The position numbers were made by a program, and so were the translations under genes. From NCBI GenBank assembly GCA_030446305.1, contig JASUSA010000021.1, forward strand, positions 1-47,250: a stretch of DNA of 47,250 nucleotides, read 5' to 3'. Position 1 is the stretch's first letter; each line of letters opens with the position of its first letter. This stretch comes from Clostridiales bacterium. Lineage in GTDB: Bacteria; Bacillota; Clostridia; Peptostreptococcales; Acidaminobacteraceae. Under the pieces are notes generated by a model. That model was not told where the DNA came from. It ran no database searches and saw only the letters and a list, made by a program, of their open reading frames with translations. This document shows, in pieces, positions 33,127-41,290 of this stretch.

Positions 33127-33466
33127 GTATTGTTCATGATGAGCGCTAAGTCCTCATCTCGTCAGAAGTTTTACTTTAAGGCTAAAGCAGTCTCAAAATA
33201 AAACTAACGAAACGATACGTATTTTACTTTATGAAAATTGAGTTTTAAAAAGAGCGCTTAACAGAAATGAAAATTGATAAAATGGTTTGATGAAATTACA
33301 ATTAACAGTGTTAATAGAAGTGAAAACGCATTTTTACTCTATAAAATGCATGGTATATAGAAAAGTTTTGCGAGATCAGAAGAACAGTATCGTAAAATTT
33401 GCTTTAGATGATGTTATATAATAGAAGAAAGATGTCAAAAGGCTTTAATTAAGCCGTAATTATACA

Positions 33467-33488
33467 AAAAACGAAACGTTTCGTTTTT
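33467..33488. promoter_or_regulatory. palindromic operator 1 of LacI-type regulator
   Basis: A 22-bp perfect palindrome with core ACGAAACGTTTCGT, flanked by A and T runs. The central CG pair within a symmetric site is the hallmark of LacI-family operators. It overlaps a candidate -35 box (TTTACC at 33486-33491), with TAAAAT at 33510-33515 as -10, which fits self-repression. Confidence 0.75.
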
Positions 33489-33560
33489 ACCATCCGACAC
33501 AACATGTTCTAAAATGTATACAATCTGATGATGGTTGAGAAATCAATTGTTTGAAAGTAG

Positions 33561-33572
33561 CGAAACGTTTCG
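33561..33572. promoter_or_regulatory. palindromic operator 2 of LacI-type regulator
   Basis: CGAAACGTTTCG is an exact copy of the 12-bp core of operator 1, with a centre 89 bp downstream. Two such sites could allow looping. Together they strongly suggest autoregulation by the protein encoded at 33696. Confidence 0.75.
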
Positions 33573-33695
33573 TATTAAGTGGGGCATATTGTGCCTATAT
33601 ATAGGATATTAAGCGCTGAAAGCGTTGACCGGCAATGCTTTACTTTGATATACTACGCATGTGAGGATAATGGAAGTTTTTATTGTGAGGTAAAT

Positions 33696-34718
33696 ATGAG
33701 CAGAAACGTTACACTAAATGATGTTGCAGCGTTGGCAGGCGTATCTAGGACGACTGCATCAGTTGCCCTGAGCGGTACCGCGAGTGTTTCGAAGGCGACA
33801 AAAGACAAAGTACAGGCAGCGGCAAAGTCGCTCGGCTATATCTACAATCGTACAGCAGCAAACCTCAGGAAAAGTGGTGATTCCATTATTGGCGTCATTG
33901 TTCCTGATCTGAATAACAGTTTTTACACATCGCTCATTAAGGGTGTCAATCAGGAATTAAATCAGTATCATAAGATTTTAGTGCTTGGCTGCACATTTGA
34001 AGATTTGAAAATACAGGAAGATCTGATATCTTCGATGCTTGAACACCGAGTGAGCGGCTTATTGTTTTTTGCCGCAATCGGTACAGAAGAACATACCTTC
34101 CAAAGGCTACGCGATGCCAATATGCCCGTTGTACTGATTAATCGATTTTATCCGTCACTTGAAACCGATTATATTGGCGTTGATGATATAGCGGCCGGCT
34201 ATATGGCGACGGAGCATCTGATCAAGCTGGGACATGAGCATATTGCCTTCCTCGGTGGTGTACAGGAGTTCGATTCTTGGAAGAATCGCCATGAAGGGTT
34301 TGTAAAAGCGATGAATGATTACAATCTTTCCATTGTCAATCACGATGTCATCCCCGCACCGCCTTATCTTGAATCGGGAACGCAGCTCGCTGAGCGTCTG
34401 ATGAAACGAAAAAAAATGCCACCGGCTATTTTCGCGTTTAACGATGTTATTGCCATTGGGTTGATTTTGAAATTTGAAAGCCATGGTATTCGCGTAGGCG
34501 AGGATATTGCGATTGTTGGTGTAGATGATATTCCAGAAGGACAGCTGATTACACCGAGACTGACTTCTGTCAGTTCTCATCCTATGGAACGCGGCGCTTC
34601 AGCGGTTAAATTACTGATGGATCGCATGTCGCTGGGTGAGGGGTCACAGAAAAAACTAATTCTTTCACCGACTTTGCATATACGTGAATCCTGCGGCAGC
34701 AAGAAAAGAAGCATATAG
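33696..34718 (+). CDS. LacI family transcriptional regulator
   Basis: A 340-residue LacI/GalR regulator. Residues 4-27 form the helix-turn-helix (TLNDVAALAGVSRTTASVALSG), then the hinge helix and a periplasmic-binding-type ligand domain (IIGVIVPDLNNSFYTSLIKG from about 62). It ends with the usual RLTSVSSHPMERGASAVKLLMDRM segment. The start at 33696 is chosen because the LacI fold begins there and GTGAGG lies upstream. Two palindromic operators precede the gene. A looser half-match (GAAACGTTT) lies in the promoter leader of the ThDP enzyme gene downstream, so it may control that cluster. Confidence 0.93.
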   Translation: MSRNVTLNDVAALAGVSRTTASVALSGTASVSKATKDKVQAAAKSLGYIYNRTAANLRKSGDSIIGVIVPDLNNSFYTSLIKGVNQELNQYHKILVLGCTFEDLKIQEDLISSMLEHRVSGLLFFAAIGTEEHTFQRLRDANMPVVLINRFYPSLETDYIGVDDIAAGYMATEHLIKLGHEHIAFLGGVQEFDSWKNRHEGFVKAMNDYNLSIVNHDVIPAPPYLESGTQLAERLMKRKKMPPAIFAFNDVIAIGLILKFESHGIRVGEDIAIVGVDDIPEGQLITPRLTSVSSHPMERGASAVKLLMDRMSLGEGSQKKLILSPTLHIRESCGSKKRSI

Positions 34719-34793
34719 TGTATCCATGCATGGCTAATTTGCCGTGTCGCGGATCATTTCACGTATAATTAGACAGAATGATGATAGATTTTG

Positions 34794-34830
34794 AAAAGCA
34801 CTTTTCGTTAAGGTGCTTTTTATTTTTTTT
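34794..34830 (+). terminator. terminator of LacI-type gene
   Basis: AAAAGCAC (34794-34801) pairs with GTGCTTTT (34813-34820), followed by TATTTTTTTT. A standard intrinsic terminator. Confidence 0.85.
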
Positions 34831-34920
34831 GAAATTTTTTGGAGGATGTGATGCCTTGAAATTCAAAGAATGGCATGCAAATTTTCGTTCACACTTTATT
34901 AATAATTTAGAAATATATCG

Positions 34921-34949
34921 TTGACAAGAAAAATCGACGGTGTTAAACT
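34921..34949 (+). promoter_or_regulatory. promoter of the ThDP-TRAP cluster
   Basis: A consensus TTGACA (34921-34926) and TAAACT (34944-34949) are exactly 17 bp apart. Transcription should start near 34956, giving an unusually long leader of about 330 nt before the ATG at 35290. Confidence 0.7.
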
Positions 34950-34968
34950 GAAACCGAAATGTTGCATA

Positions 34969-35005
34969 GTGAAAATAAATTTCACCCAGTGAAACGTTTG
35001 AACGA
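34969..35005. promoter_or_regulatory. operator candidates downstream of the ThDP promoter
   Basis: An inverted repeat GTGAAA-N5-TTTCAC (34969-34985) is followed at once by GTGAAACGTTTGAAC (34989-35003), which contains GAAACGTTT from the LacI-type operators. Further TTTCAC copies occur near 35095 and 35125. Position just after the transcription start suits a repressor; the LacI-type or the IclR-type protein could bind. Confidence 0.5.
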
Positions 35006-35289
35006 TAAATGCTTGAAAATGACTAAAATGATATAACAAATGGCGTCAAAATGCGCTGTAGAGACACATTTCGAGTCATTTGGGCATCTATTTTCACAAA
35101 TGAGGATCAAATGGGCGAAAAAATTTCACAGAGTAAAACGATGGGAGGGAGTTCATTTATAATCTAACACCGCGGACCGAATAGGTGAACGCACAAGTGT
35201 ACCATACGCATTATTTATCACTATACTGAAGCACTTTATTGAATCAATAGAATAGCTTTAAAGCAATTCATAAATCTAGGGAGGAAAAT

Positions 35290-37092
35290 ATGAGCAGAAT
35301 TATCGCTTATCAACTGGTTGACTATTTGGAGCGAAGAGGTATTGAACATATCTTCGGTCTTTGTGGCCATACGGTGATCGGCTTTTTGGATGCACTTAGC
35401 CATTCAAAAATCAAATATATCTCCGTAAGACATGAACAAATTGCAGCACATGCAGCAGATGGCTATGCACGTGTAAATCGCAAAGCAAGTGTGATGCTGT
35501 GCCATTTGGGCCCAGGACTTACCAATGCGGCAACAGGTGTGGCAAATGCAGCACTTGATGCTATTCCAATGGTCGTTATTGCCGGAGATGTTCCAAGCTA
35601 TTATTACGGCAAACATCCACATCAAGAAGTTAACATGCACTGTGATGGTTCACAATACGATATTTACAAGCCGTTTGTAAAACGCGCATGGCGTATTGAT
35701 AAACCGGAATTGTTGCCTGAAATACTGGATAAAGCATTTAGACTGGCTGAATCCGGCAGACCCGGCCCTGTATTAATCTCTGTGCCAATGGATATGTTTT
35801 CAAGAGAAATGGACCCCGTTCATTTTGAAAGAACTTATAAAGACAGTCATTATACTTGCAAGCCAACACTAAATGATGAAACGGCTGAAGCAATTGTTCA
35901 AAAAATTCTCGATGCTAAATCACCGCTTATTCACATTGGCGGCCAAGTGGTTCAATCTGACGCTTCTGCATCATTGCTTGCATTTATCGAATATTTGGAT
36001 TTGCCTGTAACGCGATCATTAATGGGACAAGGTGCCATTCCGGATGCACATCCACTTCACGTTGGTATGACAGGCTTCTGGGGAACTGATTTTGTCAATG
36101 GCATGAGTGCGAATGCAGATGTCATCTTAGGATTAGGCACAAGATTTGCAGAAGCTGACAGCAGTTCTTGGTATAAAGGCGTTACATTTAATCCTGATCA
36201 TACAACTTTTATGCAAATTGACGCTGACCCTGTAGAGATCGGCCGTAATTACCCTGTAGAAATCGGGGCGGTTGCAGATATTGACCAAGCGCTTAAAACA
36301 TTGCTGGCAGCAGCTAAAAAGCTTTGTCCAGAGGGTGTGAAACGCGAAGAGATGAAAGCAGCCATTGCAAAAAACAAAGCGGATTTCAAAGCATCCAATG
36401 TTGCGATTTCTGAAGATGGCCGTTTCCCGATGACACCTCAACGCATCTTAAAAGATGTTCGCGAAGTATTTCCTGAAGACGGTATTATTGCAACGGATGT
36501 TGGCTGGAATAAAAATGGTGTCGGTCAACAGTTTGAAATTACAATTCCAAGAACGATTATGCATCCGGGCGGCTTGGCAACAATGGGCTTTGGACCTGCA
36601 GCAATATTGGGCATTAAACTCGCAGCACCTGATAAGAAAGTGATTACACTGGTCGGCGATGGTGGCTTTGGTGCCAACCCAACTGTCTTGGCAACTGCTG
36701 TAGAACAAAACATTCCGGTGGTTTGGGTTGTTATGAACAACAGCGCCTTTGGTACAATTGCTGGTCTTACAGCATCGCATTATCCACATTCATTCGGCAC
36801 AATATTCAAAACACCTGACGGTGAAAGCTATAGTCCTAATTGGGCAGAAATTGCAGCTGGCTACGGCGTTAAGAGCAAACGCATCACATCAGCTGATGAG
36901 TTCAAAGCTGCTTTTGAAGAAGCACTTGCATCAGATGTTCCATATTTGTTGGATGTACCAATGGAAAACATTCCGGTTCCAACAGACGGCATTTGGAATA
37001 TCAATGACATTTACACACCAAAAGAAAATGTCGAAGAAGGAAAGTTAACATTTGGTTCAGCTAAGAAATCGGCACATGTTTCTACGAACTAA
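35290..37092 (+). CDS. thiamine-diphosphate-dependent enzyme, acetolactate-synthase-like
   Basis: A 600-residue member of the acetolactate synthase / pyruvate oxidase superfamily. The N-terminal Pyr domain carries the catalytic Glu in VRHEQIAAHAADGYAR (about 45-60). A central domain follows. The C-terminal PP domain has the cofactor motif GDGGFGANP with N about 27 residues on (VVMNNSAFG). Cluster context (TRAP carriers, shikimate-type dehydrogenase, TIM barrel) argues for a catabolic C-C cleaving or decarboxylating enzyme rather than acetolactate synthase. IolD and cyclohexane-1,2-dione hydrolase are ring-opening relatives of this superfamily. Substrate unknown. A ribosome binding site GGGAGG lies 6-8 bases upstream. 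Confidence 0.88.
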   Translation: MSRIIAYQLVDYLERRGIEHIFGLCGHTVIGFLDALSHSKIKYISVRHEQIAAHAADGYARVNRKASVMLCHLGPGLTNAATGVANAALDAIPMVVIAGDVPSYYYGKHPHQEVNMHCDGSQYDIYKPFVKRAWRIDKPELLPEILDKAFRLAESGRPGPVLISVPMDMFSREMDPVHFERTYKDSHYTCKPTLNDETAEAIVQKILDAKSPLIHIGGQVVQSDASASLLAFIEYLDLPVTRSLMGQGAIPDAHPLHVGMTGFWGTDFVNGMSANADVILGLGTRFAEADSSSWYKGVTFNPDHTTFMQIDADPVEIGRNYPVEIGAVADIDQALKTLLAAAKKLCPEGVKREEMKAAIAKNKADFKASNVAISEDGRFPMTPQRILKDVREVFPEDGIIATDVGWNKNGVGQQFEITIPRTIMHPGGLATMGFGPAAILGIKLAAPDKKVITLVGDGGFGANPTVLATAVEQNIPVVWVVMNNSAFGTIAGLTASHYPHSFGTIFKTPDGESYSPNWAEIAAGYGVKSKRITSADEFKAAFEEALASDVPYLLDVPMENIPVPTDGIWNINDIYTPKENVEEGKLTFGSAKKSAHVSTN

Positions 37093-37104
37093 TTGAATAA
37101 TGAT

Positions 37105-37126
37105 GGCGGGGGGCTTTCCCCCTGCC
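37105..37126 (+). other. GC-rich hairpin between ThDP and TRAP genes
   Basis: GGC and five G (37105-37113) pair with five C and GCC (37118-37126), with a CTTT loop and one mismatch. No T run follows. Likely an mRNA processing or stabilising element rather than a full terminator. Confidence 0.55.
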
Positions 37127-37151
37127 GAAACAACCAAGGAGGTAAAGCAAT

Positions 37152-37628
37152 ATGGGGGTTATCAAATGGCTCGATGAGAATATCGAAGAGTTCATAATGA
37201 CCGTATGCTTGGTGGCGATGGTGCTTATCATGGGTGTCCAAGTTGCCATGCGTTATATTTTTAATGCATCGCTGGTTTGGTCAGAAGAATTGACAAGATA
37301 TTTCTTTATTTGGTCTGGCTTCTTAAGCGTCAGTTACTGCATTAAACGCAGAATTTCCATCAAAATTGACCAGGTCTTCAATATGCTGCCGCATCGCGTG
37401 CAACAAGTCATTCAATTCTTTATTAAGATTGTAATGCTGGCTGTCTTCCTATACTTCTTCAGGTATTCAATCGAAGTTGTTAAAGCGACAATCGCAAATG
37501 GTCAAAAAAGTCCTGCGATGGGACTGCCTATCTACTTTGTTCAGATGTCGACGATCGTTGGGTTCTTCCTAGCGTCTGTTCGGATCATACAAAATATTTA
37601 TCATGGCATAATTCACATTAAAGAGTAA
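37152..37628 (+). CDS. TRAP transporter small membrane subunit DctQ
   Basis: A 158-residue protein with four membrane segments, typical of the DctQ subunit. The family pattern MGVQVAMRYIFNASLVWSEELTRYFFIW (about 28-55) is clear. It forms the membrane complex with DctM for Na+-coupled uptake of an organic acid. AAGGAGG lies upstream. Confidence 0.92.
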   Translation: MGVIKWLDENIEEFIMTVCLVAMVLIMGVQVAMRYIFNASLVWSEELTRYFFIWSGFLSVSYCIKRRISIKIDQVFNMLPHRVQQVIQFFIKIVMLAVFLYFFRYSIEVVKATIANGQKSPAMGLPIYFVQMSTIVGFFLASVRIIQNIYHGIIHIKE

Positions 37629-37680
37629 AGGGTAGTTTCTAAACAAATTTATACGTTTTTAGGAGAGAGGAGGCGTTAAT

Positions 37681-38970
37681 TTGTCAGCAGGCATAATATT
37701 TTTAGTATTCGTCGTTTCATTATTCTTATCAATACCAGTTGCCATTACACTTTGTATTGTCGCTGTATTGCCAAGTTTATTCAATCCAGCATTTCCCGCA
37801 GGCATTCAGCTTATTATCAGGAGTATGATTGGCGGTGTTGACAGTTTCCCGATGTTAGCCGTTCCAATGTTTATCTTATCCGGTATTGTCATGGCACATG
37901 GCGGGATATCCAAAAAGCTATTTAATATATTTTCATATTTCATTGGCAATAAAACAGCTGGTTTGCCAATTGCCGTCATTATCACATGTTTGTTCTACGG
38001 TGCAATTTCCGGTTCAGGCCCTGCAACAACAGCAGCTGTTGGTGCAATGACCATTCCAATTCTGGTCAACAGCGGCTATGACAAGGTCTTCGCAACAGCA
38101 CTGGTTGCCGTTGCAGGTGGTCTCGGCGTCATTATTCCACCAAGTATACCATTTATTTTCTACGGTATGTCCTCGGGAACTTCCGTTGGTAAAATGTTTA
38201 TTGCCGGCATCCTGCCAGGCTTGCTCATCAGTTTCTGCCTCATGGCGTATGCTTATTACTACTGCCGTACTAGAGGTGAAGACAAAGAAAAACTTCAGGA
38301 AAACTATGATGCCATTCGCAGCGTTGGTCTTTGGGGCGTTTTCAAAGACAGTTTCTGGGCACTGCTTTCACCGGTTATTATCTTAGGCAGTATCTACAGC
38401 GGTGTCGCTTCACCGACAGAAGCTGCGACGATTTCAGTATACTACTCAATCTTCATCAGTATTTTCATCTACAAGACGATTAAGTTCAAAGATCTTAAGA
38501 ATATCCTTATAGAAAGTGTTAGAACTTATGCGCCAATTCTGTTTATCATCGCAGCTGCGATTGCATTCTCAAGAGTTCTGACCTTTATGCAGGTACCACA
38601 ACAAATCGTTGCCGGTATTACCTCAGTGTTCCACGGCAAAGTTGCTATTCTGCTCATCATCAACGTGTTCTTCCTATTTGTTGGTATGGTCATGGATACA
38701 ACACCTGCAATACTAATTTTGACACCGATCCTCTTGCCGGTTATGAATGCAATTGGCGTCGATCCAGTACACTTTGGTATTATCATGGTTGTCAACCTTG
38801 CAATTGGTTTCGTAACACCGCCAATTGGCATCAACTTATTTGTGGCAAGTTCTGTAACCGGTATAGAGGTTATGCAAATTGCCAGGAAAGCATTCCCGTT
38901 TATTATTGCTTTCTTCATTGCTTTACTCATCATTACATTTGTTCCTGCCGTCAGTTTGGCACTCGTTTAA
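37681..38970 (+). CDS. TRAP transporter large membrane subunit DctM
   Basis: A 429-residue 12-segment carrier of the DctM family. Motifs include VPMFILSGIVMAHGGISKKLF, GAISGSGPATTAAVGAMTIP, GLGVIIPPSIPFIFYG and the late NLAIGFVTPPIGINLFVAS. The start is TTG at 37681, seven bases after AGGAGG. It provides the translocation path for the acid delivered by DctP. Confidence 0.94.
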   Translation: MSAGIIFLVFVVSLFLSIPVAITLCIVAVLPSLFNPAFPAGIQLIIRSMIGGVDSFPMLAVPMFILSGIVMAHGGISKKLFNIFSYFIGNKTAGLPIAVIITCLFYGAISGSGPATTAAVGAMTIPILVNSGYDKVFATALVAVAGGLGVIIPPSIPFIFYGMSSGTSVGKMFIAGILPGLLISFCLMAYAYYYCRTRGEDKEKLQENYDAIRSVGLWGVFKDSFWALLSPVIILGSIYSGVASPTEAATISVYYSIFISIFIYKTIKFKDLKNILIESVRTYAPILFIIAAAIAFSRVLTFMQVPQQIVAGITSVFHGKVAILLIINVFFLFVGMVMDTTPAILILTPILLPVMNAIGVDPVHFGIIMVVNLAIGFVTPPIGINLFVASSVTGIEVMQIARKAFPFIIAFFIALLIITFVPAVSLALV

Positions 38971-39009
38971 TCATTTCGTAGACAATGGTCAATTATTAGT
39001 AGTGCTTTC

Positions 39010-39039
39010 CTACGGGGTTATGGGGTTATAACCCCGTAG
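39010..39039 (+). other. 12-bp perfect hairpin between dctM and dctP
   Basis: CTACGGGGTTAT (39010-39021) pairs perfectly with ATAACCCCGTAG (39028-39039), with a 6-nt loop GGGGTT that can also pair with the CCCC arm. No T run. It sits just ahead of the highly expressed binding-protein gene, suggesting mRNA processing. Confidence 0.65.
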
Positions 39040-39077
39040 TGTAAATAGCAAAATTAAAAAAGAGAGGGAAACGTAAT

Positions 39078-40172
39078 ATGAAAAAAATTAAGAAGCTTTT
39101 AGTTGTAACGTTAGCATTAATGATGATGGTTGCTGCAGTAGGCTGTGGTCAAGATACACCAGCTCCGGCAGCGTCTGAATCTTCATCATCTTCATCATCA
39201 TCAAGTTCAAGTGCTTCAAGTGCAACAGATAGCAGTGATGCTTCAAGTGGGGAAACATATTCGTTTACATTGGCAATGGATAGTCCTGAAGATACCGTTA
39301 CGTATCTTTATGCAAAACAATTTGCTGATTTGGTTTCTGAAAAGTCAAATGGCAATATGACAATTCAAATCTACTCAAATGGTCAATTGGGTGGTGACAG
39401 AGAAATCGCTGAAAGTGTACAAGCAGGCAATATTGACTTCGTTACACAAAACACAGCACCACAAGTTAACTTTGTTCCTGAACTCGCAGTATTTGATATG
39501 CCAAGTGTCTTCCCTGATGTTCAAACAGCAAGAAAGGCATTAGACCTCTACAAAGATACAATCGCACCATCTTATGAAAAAGCGGGCTTCAAAATCTACG
39601 GTTTTGCTGACCAAGGTTTCAGAACAATGTCTACAAACACAAAAGTTACAACAATTGAAGACATCAAAGGTCAAAAAATCAGAACAATGGAAAACCCTTA
39701 CCATGTTGAATACTGGAAAGCTTTAGGCGCAAACCCTACGCCAATGGCATTCGGCGAAGTTTACATTGGTCTGCAACAAGGGACTATTGATGCACAAGAA
39801 AACCCTTATGAAACAATCGTTTCAGCTAAACTTTACGAACAACAAAAGTACATCATCAACACGAACCACATTCTTCACATCATTACACTCATTGGTAACC
39901 CTGCAAAATATGACAGCCTGCCAGCTGATTATCAAGCAATTATCGATGAATCAGCAGCAGAAGCAACTGTATGGGCGCGTGAACAAGCTGATGCACGTGT
40001 TGCTGACCGTGTAAAAATCATGGAAGATTACGGCTGTGAAATCGTAGACCTCGATCCATCTGTATTGGATGAAATGGCAGCAAAAGCTGACGGCGTATGG
40101 TCTACAATCAGAAGCCAAGTAGGCGATGAACTCGTTGATAAACTCATCGATGATGTTGCAAAATCAAAATAA
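39078..40172 (+). CDS. TRAP transporter solute-binding lipoprotein DctP
   Basis: A 364-residue DctP-type binding protein. The signal peptide ends in a lipobox with C23 (VGC). Residues about 32-57 form a Ser-rich low-complexity tether that holds it off the membrane. The fold body shows QIYSNGQLGGDREIAESVQAG and KGQKIRTMENPYHVEYWKALGANP, whose Arg is the residue that binds the ligand carboxylate in this family. The ligand is therefore an organic acid, in keeping with a quinate/shikimate-type substrate. It is bracketed by two perfect hairpins. Confidence 0.93.
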   Translation: MKKIKKLLVVTLALMMMVAAVGCGQDTPAPAASESSSSSSSSSSSASSATDSSDASSGETYSFTLAMDSPEDTVTYLYAKQFADLVSEKSNGNMTIQIYSNGQLGGDREIAESVQAGNIDFVTQNTAPQVNFVPELAVFDMPSVFPDVQTARKALDLYKDTIAPSYEKAGFKIYGFADQGFRTMSTNTKVTTIEDIKGQKIRTMENPYHVEYWKALGANPTPMAFGEVYIGLQQGTIDAQENPYETIVSAKLYEQQKYIINTNHILHIITLIGNPAKYDSLPADYQAIIDESAAEATVWAREQADARVADRVKIMEDYGCEIVDLDPSVLDEMAAKADGVWSTIRSQVGDELVDKLIDDVAKSK

Positions 40173-40208
40173 GTAAATTTCTCTTACTCATTTTTAATCA
40201 ATGCCTTT

Positions 40209-40237
40209 GGTTCCCCTCGAGATGATCGAGGGGAACC
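40209..40237 (+). other. 12-bp perfect hairpin after dctP
   Basis: GGTTCCCCTCGA (40209-40220) pairs with TCGAGGGGAACC (40226-40237) around a 5-nt loop. No T run follows, so partial termination or 3' protection of dctP mRNA is more likely than full termination. The dehydrogenase gene follows 73 nt later. Confidence 0.65.
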
Positions 40238-40310
40238 TAATCCTCAAAATTCTTATTCATCAAAAGCTTATAAGTCAAAAGGACTTATCAATAAAACATG
40301 GAGGATGAAA

Positions 40311-41177
40311 ATGATTTCTGTTAAAACAAAACTGGTTGGCTTGCTCGGCACGCCACTGACATTCACTTTTTCACCGCAAATGCACAATACAACTTTTGAA
40401 GCATATGGTTTAGATTACTTTTACATTCCTTTTGAAGTTGGCAATGAAGAACTTGGCGACGTTATTAAAGCCATCAGACTTTTAAATTTTGCAGGGTTCA
40501 ACGTAACCAAACCAAATAAGGTAAAAGTGATACCATATTTGGATGAAGTCGATGAACTCGCAGCAAAAATTGGCGCCGTTAATACGGTTGTCAAAAAAGG
40601 CGACAAACTCATCGGTTACAATACAGACGGCGAAGGCTATGTCTCATCGCTTAAAGATGAAACAGGCATGGATCCGAAAGGTAAAAAATTCACAATCCTC
40701 GGCGCAGGCGGCGCTGGTCGCGCAGTAGCCTTTACACTGGCATTTTACGGCGCAGCAGAAGTTGAAATTTATGACAATGTCGAAGAGGTGGGCAAACAAG
40801 TCGTTGATGAAATCAACGAAAAAGTTAGTCCATGTGCAAAATACACAGTTCTCACTGAGGAAAACATTCAAAATTCAATTAACACACATGATGTCATTAT
40901 TAATGCAACCGGTATCGGTATGATTCCAAAGACAGACCGCACACCTATTGATAAAAAGCTGCTGAACAAGAATATTATCGTAAGCGATGTGACTTACAAT
41001 CCGCTTAAAACGAGATTATTGCTCGAAGCAGAAGAAGTTGGCTGCAAAGTACACAATGGTGTTGGCATGCTGATCCATCAAGGTGCTAAAGCATTTTCTC
41101 TTTGGACAGATGTTGAACCACCGGTTGAAAGCATGACAAAAACAGTAAAAGGCATTATTACAAATCTTAATAAGTAA
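40311..41177 (+). CDS. shikimate/quinate dehydrogenase family protein
   Basis: A 288-residue AroE/YdiB-family dehydrogenase. Catalytic K70 (NVTKPNK) and D106 (NTDGEGY) are present, as is the nucleotide loop GAGGAGRA (131-138). The substrate Ser-x-Ser motif is changed to T19-x-S21 (FTFSP). After the second strand the sequence reads IYDN, with acidic D155 instead of the NRT/S Arg that holds NADP phosphate, so NAD+ is the likely cofactor. That points to oxidation in catabolism rather than biosynthesis. The start at 40311 has GGAGG six bases upstream; the ATG at 40305 touches that site. Confidence 0.9.
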   Translation: MISVKTKLVGLLGTPLTFTFSPQMHNTTFEAYGLDYFYIPFEVGNEELGDVIKAIRLLNFAGFNVTKPNKVKVIPYLDEVDELAAKIGAVNTVVKKGDKLIGYNTDGEGYVSSLKDETGMDPKGKKFTILGAGGAGRAVAFTLAFYGAAEVEIYDNVEEVGKQVVDEINEKVSPCAKYTVLTEENIQNSINTHDVIINATGIGMIPKTDRTPIDKKLLNKNIIVSDVTYNPLKTRLLLEAEEVGCKVHNGVGMLIHQGAKAFSLWTDVEPPVESMTKTVKGIITNLNK

Positions 41178-41290
41178 TCTAGTAAGATCATGGCACATAG
41201 ACCCTGTGTGCTGTGAAAAAACAGATTTGCACGACCTTGAAATGTAATAAAATAACAAAATAATTAAAATTTACTATTAGAGGGGGCTGC

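Larger units (their letters stand above)
33009..33695. other. intergenic region between liv operon and LacI-type gene
   Basis: This gap holds the liv terminator (33095-33126), AT-rich sequence with no supported gene to about 33465, and then the two palindromic operators of the LacI-type gene at 33467-33488 and 33561-33572. An in-frame extension of the LacI frame back to 33579 overlaps no ribosome binding site and does not resemble a LacI N terminus, so it is treated as leader. Confidence 0.6.
34719..35289. other. long regulatory region before ThDP enzyme gene
   Basis: This 571-bp gap has the LacI-gene terminator (34794-34830), a strong promoter (34921-34949), a cluster of GTGAAA/TTTCAC motifs just downstream of it, and then about 280 bp of leader with no supported gene. 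A TATAAT at 35158-35163 may mark a second promoter, but no -35 box fits it. Confidence 0.6.

Noticed and set aside
35290..37092. Calling the ThDP gene ilvB or iolD
   Set aside because: No small regulatory subunit or ilv genes are nearby, and the start and length do not match IolD; only the superfamily is safe.
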